From NCBI GenBank assembly GCA_036272915.1, contig DATAXV010000107.1, forward strand, positions 1-11,398: a DNA stretch of 11,398 nt. The letters are read 5' to 3'. Position numbers and translations under genes: made by a program. Under the pieces are notes generated by a model that saw only the letters and a list, made by a program, of their open reading frames with translations, was not told the DNA's origin and did no database searches. Source of the DNA: DATAXV01 sp036272915. GTDB lineage: Bacteria; Chloroflexota; Dormibacteria; Dormibacterales; Dormibacteraceae. The first letter of the stretch is position 1. Each line of letters opens with the position of its first letter. Positions 5,738 to 11,398 of this stretch are shown in pieces.

Positions 5738-6085
5738 TCAGGTGGCCAGCCTGAGCGCTATCGAAGCCACCACTGGGGCCAGGAACAGCAGCGGGTACGG
5801 GATGTGGGCGTACCAGTGTGCCCGGACCACGGTGACGACGGCACCGACGAAGTAGACGACCAGGCCCGCCTCGGCGGCGATGCCGATGACGGGTACGAAG
5901 ATCCCGACCACGAGTCCGGCGGCTCCAAGTGCCTTGAGGACACCCAGCCAGGGCCACCAGGAGCCGGGCACGCCGTAGTCCTCGAGGGACTTGGTGACCC
6001 ACCTGGCGCGAATCAGGACGGAGACCGCGGAGTAGGCGACCCAGATGGCCGCCAGCGGGGTGACGACGAGGTATGCGGTTGACAT
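5738..6085 (-). CDS. DoxX-like family membrane protein
   Basis: A 115-residue protein predicted to have four membrane helices. The first contains T-P-L-A-A-I-W-V-A-Y-S-A, a later one G-V-L-K-A-L-G-A-A-G-L-V-V-G, then A-A-E-A-G-L-V-V-Y-F-V-G-A-V, and finally P-Y-P-L-L-F-L-A-P-V-V-A-S. The loop with a G-V-P-x-x-W-x-P-x-L-G-V-L-K pattern before a central helix is typical of the DoxX-like family (DoxX_2 type). The start is set by ATG at 6085 with AAGGAG at 6094-6099, eight bases upstream; the longer in-frame extension to 6175 lacks such a site and is not membrane-like. Family members are small membrane proteins often found beside redox or quinone-related genes and TetR/MarR regulators, as here. 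No reaction is established. Confidence 0.85.
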   Translation of the reverse strand: MSTAYLVVTPLAAIWVAYSAVSVLIRARWVTKSLEDYGVPGSWWPWLGVLKALGAAGLVVGIFVPVIGIAAEAGLVVYFVGAVVTVVRAHWYAHIPYPLLFLAPVVASIALRLAT

Positions 6086-6209
6086 GGCAAGCGCTCCTTG
6101 ACGCGGATGAGGGTTGGTCCGTTCATCACCTCTGACCCCGCTCGAAGCGACCGTGTGACGGCGATCGACGCGCACTCCGGCCGGGGAGGGCGCGGCGCCG
6201 CCGACCCGC

Positions 6210-6215
6210 TACACT
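6210..6215 (+). promoter_or_regulatory. -10 element of a probable leaderless promoter for the nucleoside phosphorylase
   Basis: TACACT ends 8 bases before the GTG start at 6223, the distance expected if transcription begins at the start codon itself. No Shine-Dalgarno sequence is present between them (CCGCCG). The same geometry recurs at 9703. Confidence 0.55.
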
Positions 6216-6222
6216 TCCGCCG

Positions 6223-6990
6223 GTGGCAGAGGAGCGCAAGTACCACGTCGGCCTGGCCCCGGGTGAGGTCGGTGGCTACCTCCTCTACCCAGGGGATCCG
6301 GCCCGGACCAAGGCGATCGCCCGCAGCCTCGACGGCGCCGGCGAGGTCGCGTTCTCCCGCGAGTACCGGACCTTCACCGGAACGATCGACGGCACCGCCG
6401 TCTCCGCCTGCTCCAGCGGCATGGGCGGCCCCTCCGTGGCGATCGGCGTCGAGGAGCTCGCCGACCTGGGTGTTCACACCTTCCTCCGCGTCGGCACCTG
6501 CGGCGGGCTGCAGCCGGGCATCCACGTCGGCGACATCGTCATCGCCACCGGAGCCGTCCGCAGCGAGGGCACGCCCGACGCCTACGTCCCCCGCGACTAC
6601 CCCGCCATCGCCGCGCACGACATCGTCGCCGCCTGCGTCGAGGCGGCCGAGGCGGCGGGGCTGCGCCATCACGTCGGCATCGTGCGGAGCGTCGACGGTC
6701 TCTACCCCGAGCTCGATCCCGACCGCATGCCGCGGGCGACCGAGCTCAGGGAGGAGCTCGCCCTCTGGCGGCGGGCCGGGGTCAAGGCCAGCGACATGGA
6801 GTCGTCGACCCTGTTCGTCGTCTCCTCCCTTCTCGCCCTCCGGGCGGGGACCATCCTGCTCTGCGTCGACGAGGTCGAGTCCGGCCAGATCGACCACATC
6901 GACCCCTCGCAGATGGACCGCTTCCTGGAGGTGTCGGTCGACGCCGTCCGCCGCCTGATCGCCCGCGACCATGCCGCTGCACGTCAGTAG
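6223..6990 (+). CDS. Nucleoside phosphorylase, uridine phosphorylase family
   Basis: A 255-residue cytoplasmic enzyme of the PNP/UDP phosphorylase superfamily, splitting a nucleoside with phosphate into base and ribose-1-phosphate. Compared from memory with E. coli Udp, the phosphate site is intact: Y-P-G-D-P-A-R (Gly24, Arg28), Arg46 in S-R-E-Y, and F-L-R-V-G-T with Arg89 and Thr92. G-M-G-G-P-S is also present, as is the ribose-contact D-M-E-S at 191-194 (E. coli E-M-E-S). The uracil-recognition segment differs: where E. coli has Y-P-G-Q-E-R, this protein has Y-P-E-L-D-P-D-R, so the usual Gln/Arg pair is not obviously kept. Uridine is the natural guess, from overlap with upp by 20 bases, but specificity is uncertain. 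Start is GTG with a leaderless-type promoter. Confidence 0.88.
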   Translation: MAEERKYHVGLAPGEVGGYLLYPGDPARTKAIARSLDGAGEVAFSREYRTFTGTIDGTAVSACSSGMGGPSVAIGVEELADLGVHTFLRVGTCGGLQPGIHVGDIVIATGAVRSEGTPDAYVPRDYPAIAAHDIVAACVEAAEAAGLRHHVGIVRSVDGLYPELDPDRMPRATELREELALWRRAGVKASDMESSTLFVVSSLLALRAGTILLCVDEVESGQIDHIDPSQMDRFLEVSVDAVRRLIARDHAAARQ

Positions 6991-7591
6991 GCACCCGGTC
7001 GTTCTCGACTGCCTGGCAGAGCTCCGCTCGCGCCACACCCGGCCCGAGGAGTTCCGCTCGCTGGCGCGCAAGGTCATGACCTTCCTCCTCTACGAGGCGA
7101 CCGCCGACCTGCCGATCCGTCGCCTGGTGGTGGAGACGCCGCTCCAGTCCACCGAGGCGGCCGGCATCGACGCCGAGGTGGTCGCGATACCGGTGCTCCG
7201 CGCGGGCCTCGGCATCCTCGGCCCGGTGCTGGAGCTGCTGCCTCGGGTCAGCGTCGGCTACATCGGCCTGGAGCGCGACGAGGTCACGGCGGTGGCCCGC
7301 ATCTACTACAAGAAGCTGCCCCCGCTGGAGGGCCGGGTGCCGATCCTGCTCGACCCGATGCTGGCCACCGGCGGCAGCGCCGCCAGGGCGCTGGAGCTGA
7401 TCGAGGAGGCGGGCGGTCGCGACGTGCGGATGATCAGCGTCGTCGCCGCCCCCGAGGGCGTCCGCGAGCTGGAGCGAGACCATCCCGGCGTCCGCATCTT
7501 CACCGCCGCGCTCGATGAGGGCCTCAACGACAGGGCCTTCATCGTCCCCGGGCTGGGCGACTTCGGGGACCGGCTCTTCGGGACCGAGTGA
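6971..7591 (+). CDS. upp: Uracil phosphoribosyltransferase
   Basis: Converts uracil and PRPP to UMP and pyrophosphate in pyrimidine salvage. The 206-residue length is standard. Recognisable motifs are V-L-R-A-G-L-G-I (75-82), the PRPP-binding loop L-L-D-P-M-L-A-T-G-G-S-A (126-137), A-A-P-E-G-V (159-164), and the uracil-binding C-terminal stretch F-I-V-P-G-L-G-D-F-G-D-R near 190-201. The ATG at 6971 lies inside the end of the upstream phosphorylase gene (20-base overlap, different frame), indicating one transcript and probable translational coupling. The pair is functionally coherent, because the phosphorylase would supply uracil to this enzyme. The stop lies six bases before the end of the convergent DUF1992 gene. 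Confidence 0.97.
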   Translation: MPLHVSRHPVVLDCLAELRSRHTRPEEFRSLARKVMTFLLYEATADLPIRRLVVETPLQSTEAAGIDAEVVAIPVLRAGLGILGPVLELLPRVSVGYIGLERDEVTAVARIYYKKLPPLEGRVPILLDPMLATGGSAARALELIEEAGGRDVRMISVVAAPEGVRELERDHPGVRIFTAALDEGLNDRAFIVPGLGDFGDRLFGTE

Positions 7592-7597
7592 CCCCGG

Positions 7598-7981
7598 TCA
7601 GCCGGTCCGTCGGGCGCTGATCACGGACTCCACCGGGAACCGCTCGAGCAGGCCGGCGGACAGCGGATATCGCTGGTTGTGGCGGTCGACCAGCCCGTTC
7701 AGATCCTCCATCCGAGCGCGGAAGCGGTCCTCGTCCCCACTGCGCTCGAACAGGCTCCGCGCCTCGGTGGCGCGCTTCAGCAGCTCCTTCCGCTCCTCGA
7801 TCCAGACCGGCGCCATGCCCGCGTTCTTGAGGATGTGGAAGGCGGCCCACATGGTCGGATCCTCATAGGGTCCGGGCGCCTCCAGATCCAGGGGCTTGCC
7901 CTCGCCGGCGAGGTCGCGGAACTCGCCGCGCTCCGACGCCTCGCGGATTCTTCCCTCGACGAGCCGGTCGAAGCTTCCCAT
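7598..7981 (-). CDS. DUF1992 (DnaJ-homologue-C28-like) domain protein
   Basis: A small soluble protein of 127 residues with the DUF1992 domain near the N-terminus: F-D-R-L-V-E-G-R-I-R-E-A, then G-E-F-R-D-L, G-K-P-L-D-L, and W-A-A-F-H-I-L-K-N-A-G-M-A-P-x-W-I-E-E-R-K-E-L. The rest is helical and charged, ending around N-Q-R-Y-P-L-S-A-G. The domain is found in bacterial YhdN-type proteins and eukaryotic DNAJC28, and no biochemical activity is established. The start at 7981 is chosen because homologous sequence begins directly after it and GACAAT lies nine bases upstream; ATG 7999 would add six residues (M-G-Q-S-W-W). The gene is convergent with upp and divergent from the small protein at 8087, and is probably transcribed alone. 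Confidence 0.85.
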   Translation of the reverse strand: MGSFDRLVEGRIREASERGEFRDLAGEGKPLDLEAPGPYEDPTMWAAFHILKNAGMAPVWIEERKELLKRATEARSLFERSGDEDRFRARMEDLNGLVDRHNQRYPLSAGLLERFPVESVISARRTG

Positions 7982-7989
7982 CCACCACG

Positions 7990-7995
7990 ATTGTC
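7990..7995 (-). promoter_or_regulatory. possible -10 element for the DUF1992 gene
   Basis: On the minus strand GACAAT ends nine bases before the ATG at 7981, a leaderless-type position. It matches the A at position 2 and T at position 6 of TAnnnT but has G at position 1, so it is the weakest of the set. If the start were instead at 7999, this hexamer would lie inside the gene. Confidence 0.3.
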
Positions 7996-8086
7996 CCATC
8001 CCGCGGTGGTCGACACCACGAACGAACTCGACCGGTGCGCCGACCGTCCGTGCCCGGTCCGCGGCGGACGTCCAGGATTCCAGGTG

Positions 8087-8320
8087 ATGTCGCGACGAAT
8101 GCTCTCGGTCGGCCTGGCCGAGGTGAATCGGGTGATGGAGCGACCGGCCCCCCGCGCCGTCGCCAGGGCGCTGACCGTGGGCGCGGTGGTCGGGACCGTC
8201 AACGACCCCGAGATCGGCACCGGCGCCGGCCTGATCACGATCTGCGTCAGCCTGGCCGCGCACGGTCTCGGGCGCCGGCGCCGGCCCGAGATGGGCGACC
8301 CCGGCATCGACGGACTCTGA
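8087..8320 (+). CDS. Small membrane-associated protein, possibly NrtS-like
   Basis: A 77-residue ORF with the strong third-position GC of real genes in this window. After a short amphipathic lead (M-E-R-P-A-P-R-A-V-A-R-A-L) come two hydrophobic stretches, T-V-G-A-V-V-G-T-V and G-L-I-T-I-C-V-S-L-A-A-H-G, joined by N-D-P-E-I-G-T-G-A, then an Arg-rich tail. The R-A-L-x-V-x-x-V-V-G-T pattern followed by a second helix vaguely recalls small NrtS-type membrane proteins, but the match is weak and no nitrate genes are nearby, so this is only a suggestion. ATG 8087 is preferred; GTG 8084 is possible. No Shine-Dalgarno sequence is seen, but CAGGAT at 8073-8078 sits nine bases upstream. Its stop lies nine bases from the end of the convergent pyrimidine phosphorylase gene. 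Confidence 0.6.
   Translation: MSRRMLSVGLAEVNRVMERPAPRAVARALTVGAVVGTVNDPEIGTGAGLITICVSLAAHGLGRRRRPEMGDPGIDGL
8267..8290. repeat. GC-rich inverted repeat inside the 3' end of the small ORF
   Basis: CTCGGGC at 8267-8273 and GCCCGAG at 8284-8290 are complementary, with a self-complementary GCCGGCGCCG between. The sequence encodes the Arg-rich tail of the small protein. It could form a strong hairpin close to the end of the transcript, or be a by-product of Arg/Gly codons in high-GC DNA. Confidence 0.4.
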
Positions 8321-8329
8321 GCGGGCGGG

Positions 8330-9667
8330 TCAGCGGCGGCGGCTCCGCCTCGGAACCGCGCCGGCCACCGCCGGTTCCCGCTCGGACTCCTCACCCGAGA
8401 CGGTCACCCGCCGGCGCACGTGGGGCTCCGGCGTCACCGGCCGTGACCGGATCCGCCAGGCGTCCTCCAGGCGGGGCAGCGCCCGCCGCGCCACCTCCTC
8501 GCTGCCGGCGTGGACGTGGACCAGGGCGTCGCCGCGCCTGACCCGATCGCCGACGCGCGCCTCGATGGTGAAGCCGGAGCCGTGATCGACGTCGTCCCCC
8601 TTGCGCAGCCGGCCCCCGCCGATGTCGTGGACGGCGAGGCCCACCTGAAGCGCGTCGACCGCGCCCACCCAGCCGTCGGCCGTGGCCCGCACGGTCAGCC
8701 GCACCGGGTGCGCGACCGGACGCCGCTCGCGCTCTCCGCCCTGGGCCTCGAGCAGGTCCCAGAAGCGCTCCCGGCCAGCGCCGCGCGCCAGCACCGCGGC
8801 CGGGTCGGCGTCGACACCGGACAGGCGGCACATCTCCTCCGCCACCGCGATCGCGACCTCGGCCAGGCGGAGATCGCCCTCTCCGGCCAGGACCCGCTCC
8901 GCCTCCAGGACCTCGAGGGCGTCACCCACGGACCGGCCCAGGGGCTCGTCCATCGCCGTGACCAGGGCCACCGTCCGCCGCCCGGCCCCCTCTCCGATCT
9001 CGACCATGGTCCTGGCCAGGGCGGCGGCGTCGTCGAGGTCAGGCATGAAGGCGCCGCGCCCGAACTTCACGTCGAGGACGATGGCGTCGGCTCCGGCGGC
9101 GATCTTCTTCGACATCACGCTGGAGGCGATCAGGGGAAGCGAGGGCACGGTCGCCGTCGCGTCGCGCAGGGCGTAGACGGCCTTGTCGGCGGGGACCATC
9201 CTCGGCGACTGGGCGCCGATGGCGATGCCGATCCGCCGGACCTGCTCGATGAAGCGGTCGGGCTCCAGATCGCAGGTCACCCCGGGCACCGACTCCAGCT
9301 TGTCGATCGTTCCCCCGGTGTGGCCGAGCGCCCGCCCGCTGAGCTTGGGGACGGGGACGCCGCAGGCGGCGGCGAGGGGCGTGGCGACCAGCGTCACGGT
9401 GTCCCCCACCCCGCCGGTCGAGTGCTTGTCGACCTTGATACCGGGGATGGCGCCCAGATCGAGGGTCTCCCCGCTCTCCACCATCGCCCGCGTCAGGTCC
9501 AGCGTCTCCTCGGCGTTCATGCCCCTGACGCAGACGGCCATGAGCCAGGCCGCCATCTGGTAGTCGGGCACGGATCCGTCAACGTAGCCGCCGAGCAGGT
9601 GGCGGATCTCCTCCGGAGAGTTGGCATCGCCGTCCCGCTTGCGGCCGATGATCTCCAGCGCGTTCAC
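8330..9667 (-). CDS. deoA: Pyrimidine-nucleoside (thymidine) phosphorylase
   Basis: Phosphorolysis of thymidine, deoxyuridine and possibly uridine to the free base and (deoxy)ribose-1-phosphate. The 445-residue product has the phosphate-binding K-H-S-T-G-G-V-G-D (81-89) and the family signature S-G-R-A-L-G-H-T-G-G-T-I-D-K-L-E (110-125). The substrate residues Arg168 in A-L-R-D-A-T, Ser183 and Lys187 in S-S-V-M-S-K-K are also kept. K-F-G-R-G-A-F-M and the C-terminal barrel-sandwich domain (G-D-x-V around 400) follow. About 25 residues of Arg/Glu-rich tail extend past the usual end. Start is GTG 9667; the frame is open far upstream, but homology begins here and TAGGAT lies nine bases before it. 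Thymidine-only and broader PyNP specificity cannot be separated by eye, so pdp is an equally fair symbol. It complements the phosphorylase-upp pair nearby. Confidence 0.95.
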   Translation of the reverse strand: MNALEIIGRKRDGDANSPEEIRHLLGGYVDGSVPDYQMAAWLMAVCVRGMNAEETLDLTRAMVESGETLDLGAIPGIKVDKHSTGGVGDTVTLVATPLAAACGVPVPKLSGRALGHTGGTIDKLESVPGVTCDLEPDRFIEQVRRIGIAIGAQSPRMVPADKAVYALRDATATVPSLPLIASSVMSKKIAAGADAIVLDVKFGRGAFMPDLDDAAALARTMVEIGEGAGRRTVALVTAMDEPLGRSVGDALEVLEAERVLAGEGDLRLAEVAIAVAEEMCRLSGVDADPAAVLARGAGRERFWDLLEAQGGERERRPVAHPVRLTVRATADGWVGAVDALQVGLAVHDIGGGRLRKGDDVDHGSGFTIEARVGDRVRRGDALVHVHAGSEEVARRALPRLEDAWRIRSRPVTPEPHVRRRVTVSGEESEREPAVAGAVPRRSRRR

Positions 9668-9675
9668 CGCAGCAG

Positions 9676-9681
9676 ATCCTA
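9676..9681 (-). promoter_or_regulatory. -10 element of a probable leaderless promoter for deoA
   Basis: On the minus strand TAGGAT (TAnnnT) ends nine bases before the GTG start at 9667, and the intervening CTGCTGCG has no Shine-Dalgarno match. It lies back to back with TACCGT at 9703 for the divergent gene, within a 48-base intergenic region. Confidence 0.5.
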
Positions 9682-9702
9682 AAGCTCCGGCGGACGGCCT
9701 GC

Positions 9703-9708
9703 TACCGT
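9703..9708 (+). promoter_or_regulatory. -10 element of a probable leaderless promoter for the AlkZ-like gene
   Basis: TGCTACCGT at 9700-9708 includes TACCGT, whose last T is eight bases before ATG 9716, exactly the spacing seen at 6210. It closely resembles TGCTACCAT upstream of marR (3651-3659). Confidence 0.55.
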
Positions 9709-9715
9709 GGCGCGG

Positions 9716-10858
9716 ATGGAGACGCTCGGTCCCCGCGCGCTGAACCGCGCCCTGCTGGCACGGCAGGGCCTGCTCGAACCATTCGACATGGCACCCGAGC
9801 TGGTGGCCGCGCGGATCGGTGCGATCCAGGCGCAGTACTGGCCCTCGGTCGCCGTCGCCCTGTGGGCGCGCACCGGCGGGCTCGACCGGGCCGCCGTCGA
9901 CCGCGCCCTCTCGGAGGGCCGCCTGCTCCTCGGTTCGCTGCTGCGGGGGACGCTGCACGTGGTCCCCGCCGACCAGCACCCCGCCTACGCCGTCACCTCC
10001 GCGGACGCCGGGGAGACCGGCTGGCGCAAGATCGTCGACCACCTCGGCTTCGACGCCGTACAGCTGCGCGCCGACGCCCTCGCCCACATCGGCGCCGCGC
10101 CGACGCCGCTGCCCGAGCTCGGCGCCCACATCGAGAAGTGGCTGCACCGAACCGCGCCCGAGCTGGACGGGGACGCCCAGCTCGCCGTCCGCCGCGGCAG
10201 CTGGCGCTGGGTCAGGAGCACGGCGCCCTTCGTGCGTGCCAGCACTGCCGAGCGGTGGACGGAGAAGGCGCCCGACCTCTACCGGGCGGCTCCCTACTGG
10301 CTCGAGGAGACCGCCCCCGATCCGGACCAGGCGCTGGCCGAGGTCGTCCGCATCCATCTCGGGGCCTTCGGGCCGGCCAGCGCCCAGGACCTCGCCTACT
10401 GGATCGGGGAGCGGAGGATGCCACGGATCAAGGCCGCGCTGGAGGCTCTCGATCCCGCACCGGTCGGTTTCAGGGACGAGGCCGGGCGGGAGCTCTGGGA
10501 CCTGTCCGACGCGCCGCGACCCGATCCCGACACCGAGGCGCCGCCGCGGCTCCTGCCCTGGTTCGACAGCACCATGCTCGCCTACCATCCCTCCCGCCGC
10601 GAGCACCTGGTGCCAGAGCGCTGCCGCGACGTCATCTACCTGCCCAACAACCTCCAGATCCTGCCCACGATCCTGATCGACGGGATGGTCGCCGACACCT
10701 GGACCCTCACCCTCAGGGCGCGAGCCGGAGCGCTGGAGCTGAAGCCGGTCGACCCGGTCGGCGCGGCCACCCGCAGGCGGCTGCTGGCGGAGGGGGAGCG
10801 GCTCCTGGAGTTCCTCCGCCCCGCCGGCAAGAGCAACGCGGTCACGCTGGCGTCGTGA
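9716..10858 (+). CDS. Winged-helix HTH_42 protein, AlkZ-like predicted DNA glycosylase
   Basis: A 380-residue member of the HTH_42 superfamily (AlkZ, YcaQ/AlkX and relatives), DNA glycosylases acting on alkylated bases and interstrand crosslinks. Near the N-terminus I-Q-A-Q-Y-W-P-S (Gln38, Gln40) matches the Q-x-Q catalytic motif described for AlkZ-type enzymes; YcaQ-type enzymes have Q-x-D. Other family landmarks are L-L-R-G-T-L-H-V-V-P (76-85), F-G-P-A-S-A-Q-D-L-A-Y-W (about 220-231), L-L-P-W-F-D-S-T-M-L-A-Y (about 281-292) and a late L-I-D-G-M-V-A-D-T-W. ATG 9716 is preferred to GTG 9707 because the latter overlaps the -10 hexamer. It is divergent from deoA, and its stop overlaps the csaA start (GTGA), so the two are cotranslated. 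Activity is inferred from the motif. Confidence 0.88.
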   Translation: METLGPRALNRALLARQGLLEPFDMAPELVAARIGAIQAQYWPSVAVALWARTGGLDRAAVDRALSEGRLLLGSLLRGTLHVVPADQHPAYAVTSADAGETGWRKIVDHLGFDAVQLRADALAHIGAAPTPLPELGAHIEKWLHRTAPELDGDAQLAVRRGSWRWVRSTAPFVRASTAERWTEKAPDLYRAAPYWLEETAPDPDQALAEVVRIHLGAFGPASAQDLAYWIGERRMPRIKAALEALDPAPVGFRDEAGRELWDLSDAPRPDPDTEAPPRLLPWFDSTMLAYHPSRREHLVPERCRDVIYLPNNLQILPTILIDGMVADTWTLTLRARAGALELKPVDPVGAATRRRLLAEGERLLEFLRPAGKSNAVTLAS

Positions 10859-11184
10859 TCACGATCGAGGACTTCCAGCGGCTGGACATGCGCGTCGGCC
10901 GCATCGTCGACGTCGAGTACCTCCCGGCCGCGCGCAAGCCCTCCTGCAAGCTGACCGTGGACCTCGGCCCGCTGGGCAGCAGGCGGTCGGTGGCGGCGCT
11001 CAAGACCGACTACGCCCTCGAGGATCTCCGCGGCCGGCTGGTCGTCTGCGTCGTCAACCTGCCCCCGCGCCGCGTAGCCGGCCTCGCCTCCGAGATCCTC
11101 GTCCTCGCCGCGACCGAGGACGATGGCCGCCTGCGCCTGCTCACGCCCGACGGTCCGGCGGAGCTGGGAAGCAGGATCACCTGA
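10855..11184 (+). CDS. csaA: CsaA-like tRNA-binding-domain protein
   Basis: A single OB-fold tRNA-binding domain of 109 residues, normal for CsaA, a dimeric protein that binds tRNA-like structures and has been proposed to act as an export-related chaperone in Bacillus. The domain is recognised by L-D-M-R-V-G-R-I-V-D-V-E (10-21), A-R-K-P-S-C-K-L-T-V-D-L-G, V-V-N-L-P-P-R-R-V-A-G and S-E-I-L-V-L-A with a closing L-G-S-R-I. The core that is usually S-S-A-Q-I is S-V-A-A-L here, a mild deviation. The GTG start overlaps the preceding TGA by four bases (GTGA), so its translation depends on the AlkZ-like gene. It is convergent with the next gene over a shared hairpin. The exact cellular role is uncertain. 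Confidence 0.92.
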   Translation: MITIEDFQRLDMRVGRIVDVEYLPAARKPSCKLTVDLGPLGSRRSVAALKTDYALEDLRGRLVVCVVNLPPRRVAGLASEILVLAATEDDGRLRLLTPDGPAELGSRIT

Positions 11185-11217
11185 TCCCGCCGGCGCCCAG
11201 CCCCGCCGGGGCGGATC
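11183..11217. terminator. Hairpin between convergent genes (bidirectional terminator candidate)
   Basis: GATCCCGCCGGCG at 11183-11195 and CGCCGGGGCGGATC at 11204-11217 are complementary apart from a one-base bulge, with an eight-base loop. The arms overlap both stop codons of the convergent genes. There is no T run. A shared transcription end point is likely from position. Confidence 0.55.
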
Positions 11218-11398
11218 AGCCTGCGGCCGCCGCCATCCGGACCGCGCTGGCGGTCTCGAAGACCTCGATCCAGCGCAGGTAGTTGGTCGCGATCTGCTTG
11301 GCGGCGCCGTCGGTCTCCAGGCGCCGGTTCATCCAGTCCCTGATCGCCGGCCACCAGATCGTCCGCCCGATGGCGAACCCGTGGTAGCAACCGGTCAC
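11216..11398 (-). CDS. C-terminal end of an IolC/DUF2090-type protein (5' partial)
   Basis: Only the last 60 codons are in the window; the frame runs off the right edge, so the start is outside. The stretch G-F-A-I-G-R-T-I-W-W followed by a W-x-x-x-R-L-E helix, I-A-x-N-Y-L-R-W-I-E-V-F-E and a short Ala-rich end matches the C-terminus of the DUF2090 domain. That domain is found fused to the sugar kinase IolC in inositol catabolism and also as a stand-alone aldolase-like TIM barrel (2-deoxy-5-keto-D-gluconate 6-phosphate aldolase type). Which architecture applies cannot be told here. If it is inositol-related, genes such as iolB, iolD or iolE should lie beyond the right edge. Confidence 0.7.
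   Translation of the reverse strand: MTGCYHGFAIGRTIWWPAIRDWMNRRLETDGAAKQIATNYLRWIEVFETASAVRMAAAAG

Noticed and set aside
7598..8263. A longer 221-residue version of the DUF1992 protein
   Set aside because: The extra N-terminal sequence is low-complexity His/Gly/Arg/Asp and antisense to the small ORF at 8087. Family homology begins at 7981.
8330..10606. A 758-codon minus-strand open frame covering deoA and most of the AlkZ-like gene
   Set aside because: Only the part from GTG 9667 has thymidine phosphorylase homology. The rest is antisense to a clear gene and stays open because of high GC.
9862..11184. A 440-codon plus-strand open frame, apparently a large N-terminal extension of CsaA
   Set aside because: The upstream part is an Arg/Pro/Ala-rich out-of-frame reading of the AlkZ-like gene. 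CsaA homology starts right at GTG 10855.

Overview
The window is very GC-rich, with coding regions strongly biased to G/C in the third codon position. Several genes have a -10-like hexamer (TAnnnT type) only 8-9 bases before the start codon, which suggests leaderless transcripts. Protein content (UgpB-type solute-binding protein, actinobacterial-style MarR/TetR regulators, an AlkZ-like winged-helix glycosylase, MscL with a zinc ribbon, an IolC/DUF2090 end) fits a high-GC soil-type bacterium such as Actinomycetota, Dormibacterota or Chloroflexota. The phylum cannot be fixed from this sequence. The layout suggests chromosome rather than phage or plasmid: no integrase, transposase, tRNA, rRNA or CRISPR array was found.

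Layout. (a) 1-1650: the 3' part of an ABC-transporter sugar or glycerol-phosphate binding protein, a GC hairpin, then mscL with a C-terminal Cys4 zinc ribbon. (b) 1659-3600: a decayed region. It holds the wrecked C-terminal part of an MFS drug-efflux-type transporter joined to the front of an unrelated unknown gene, about 900 bases with little coding signal (one weak small ORF, a G/C-tract hairpin, a nested direct repeat), and a frameshifted remnant of another unknown gene. (c) 3664-6085: a regulator and redox cluster: MarR regulator, NmrA-like NAD(P)-binding protein, a divergent TetR regulator with palindromic operator candidates in the shared promoter, and a DoxX-like membrane protein.

(d) 6223-9667: pyrimidine salvage. 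A nucleoside phosphorylase of the uridine phosphorylase family overlaps upp (uracil phosphoribosyltransferase). A DUF1992 protein and a small membrane protein follow, and then a pyrimidine-nucleoside/thymidine phosphorylase on the opposite strand. Together the enzymes would release uracil or thymine from nucleosides and recapture uracil as UMP, while the pentose phosphate goes to central carbon metabolism. (e) 9716-11184: an AlkZ-like HTH_42 protein (predicted DNA glycosylase) translationally coupled to a CsaA-like tRNA-binding-domain protein. (f) 11216-11398: the C-terminal end of an IolC/DUF2090-type protein, convergent with csaA.

No complete novel multi-gene system is evident. The best leads are the leaderless promoter pattern, the phosphorylase with an altered base-recognition segment, the glycosylase-CsaA coupling, and the decayed region between mscL and marR.
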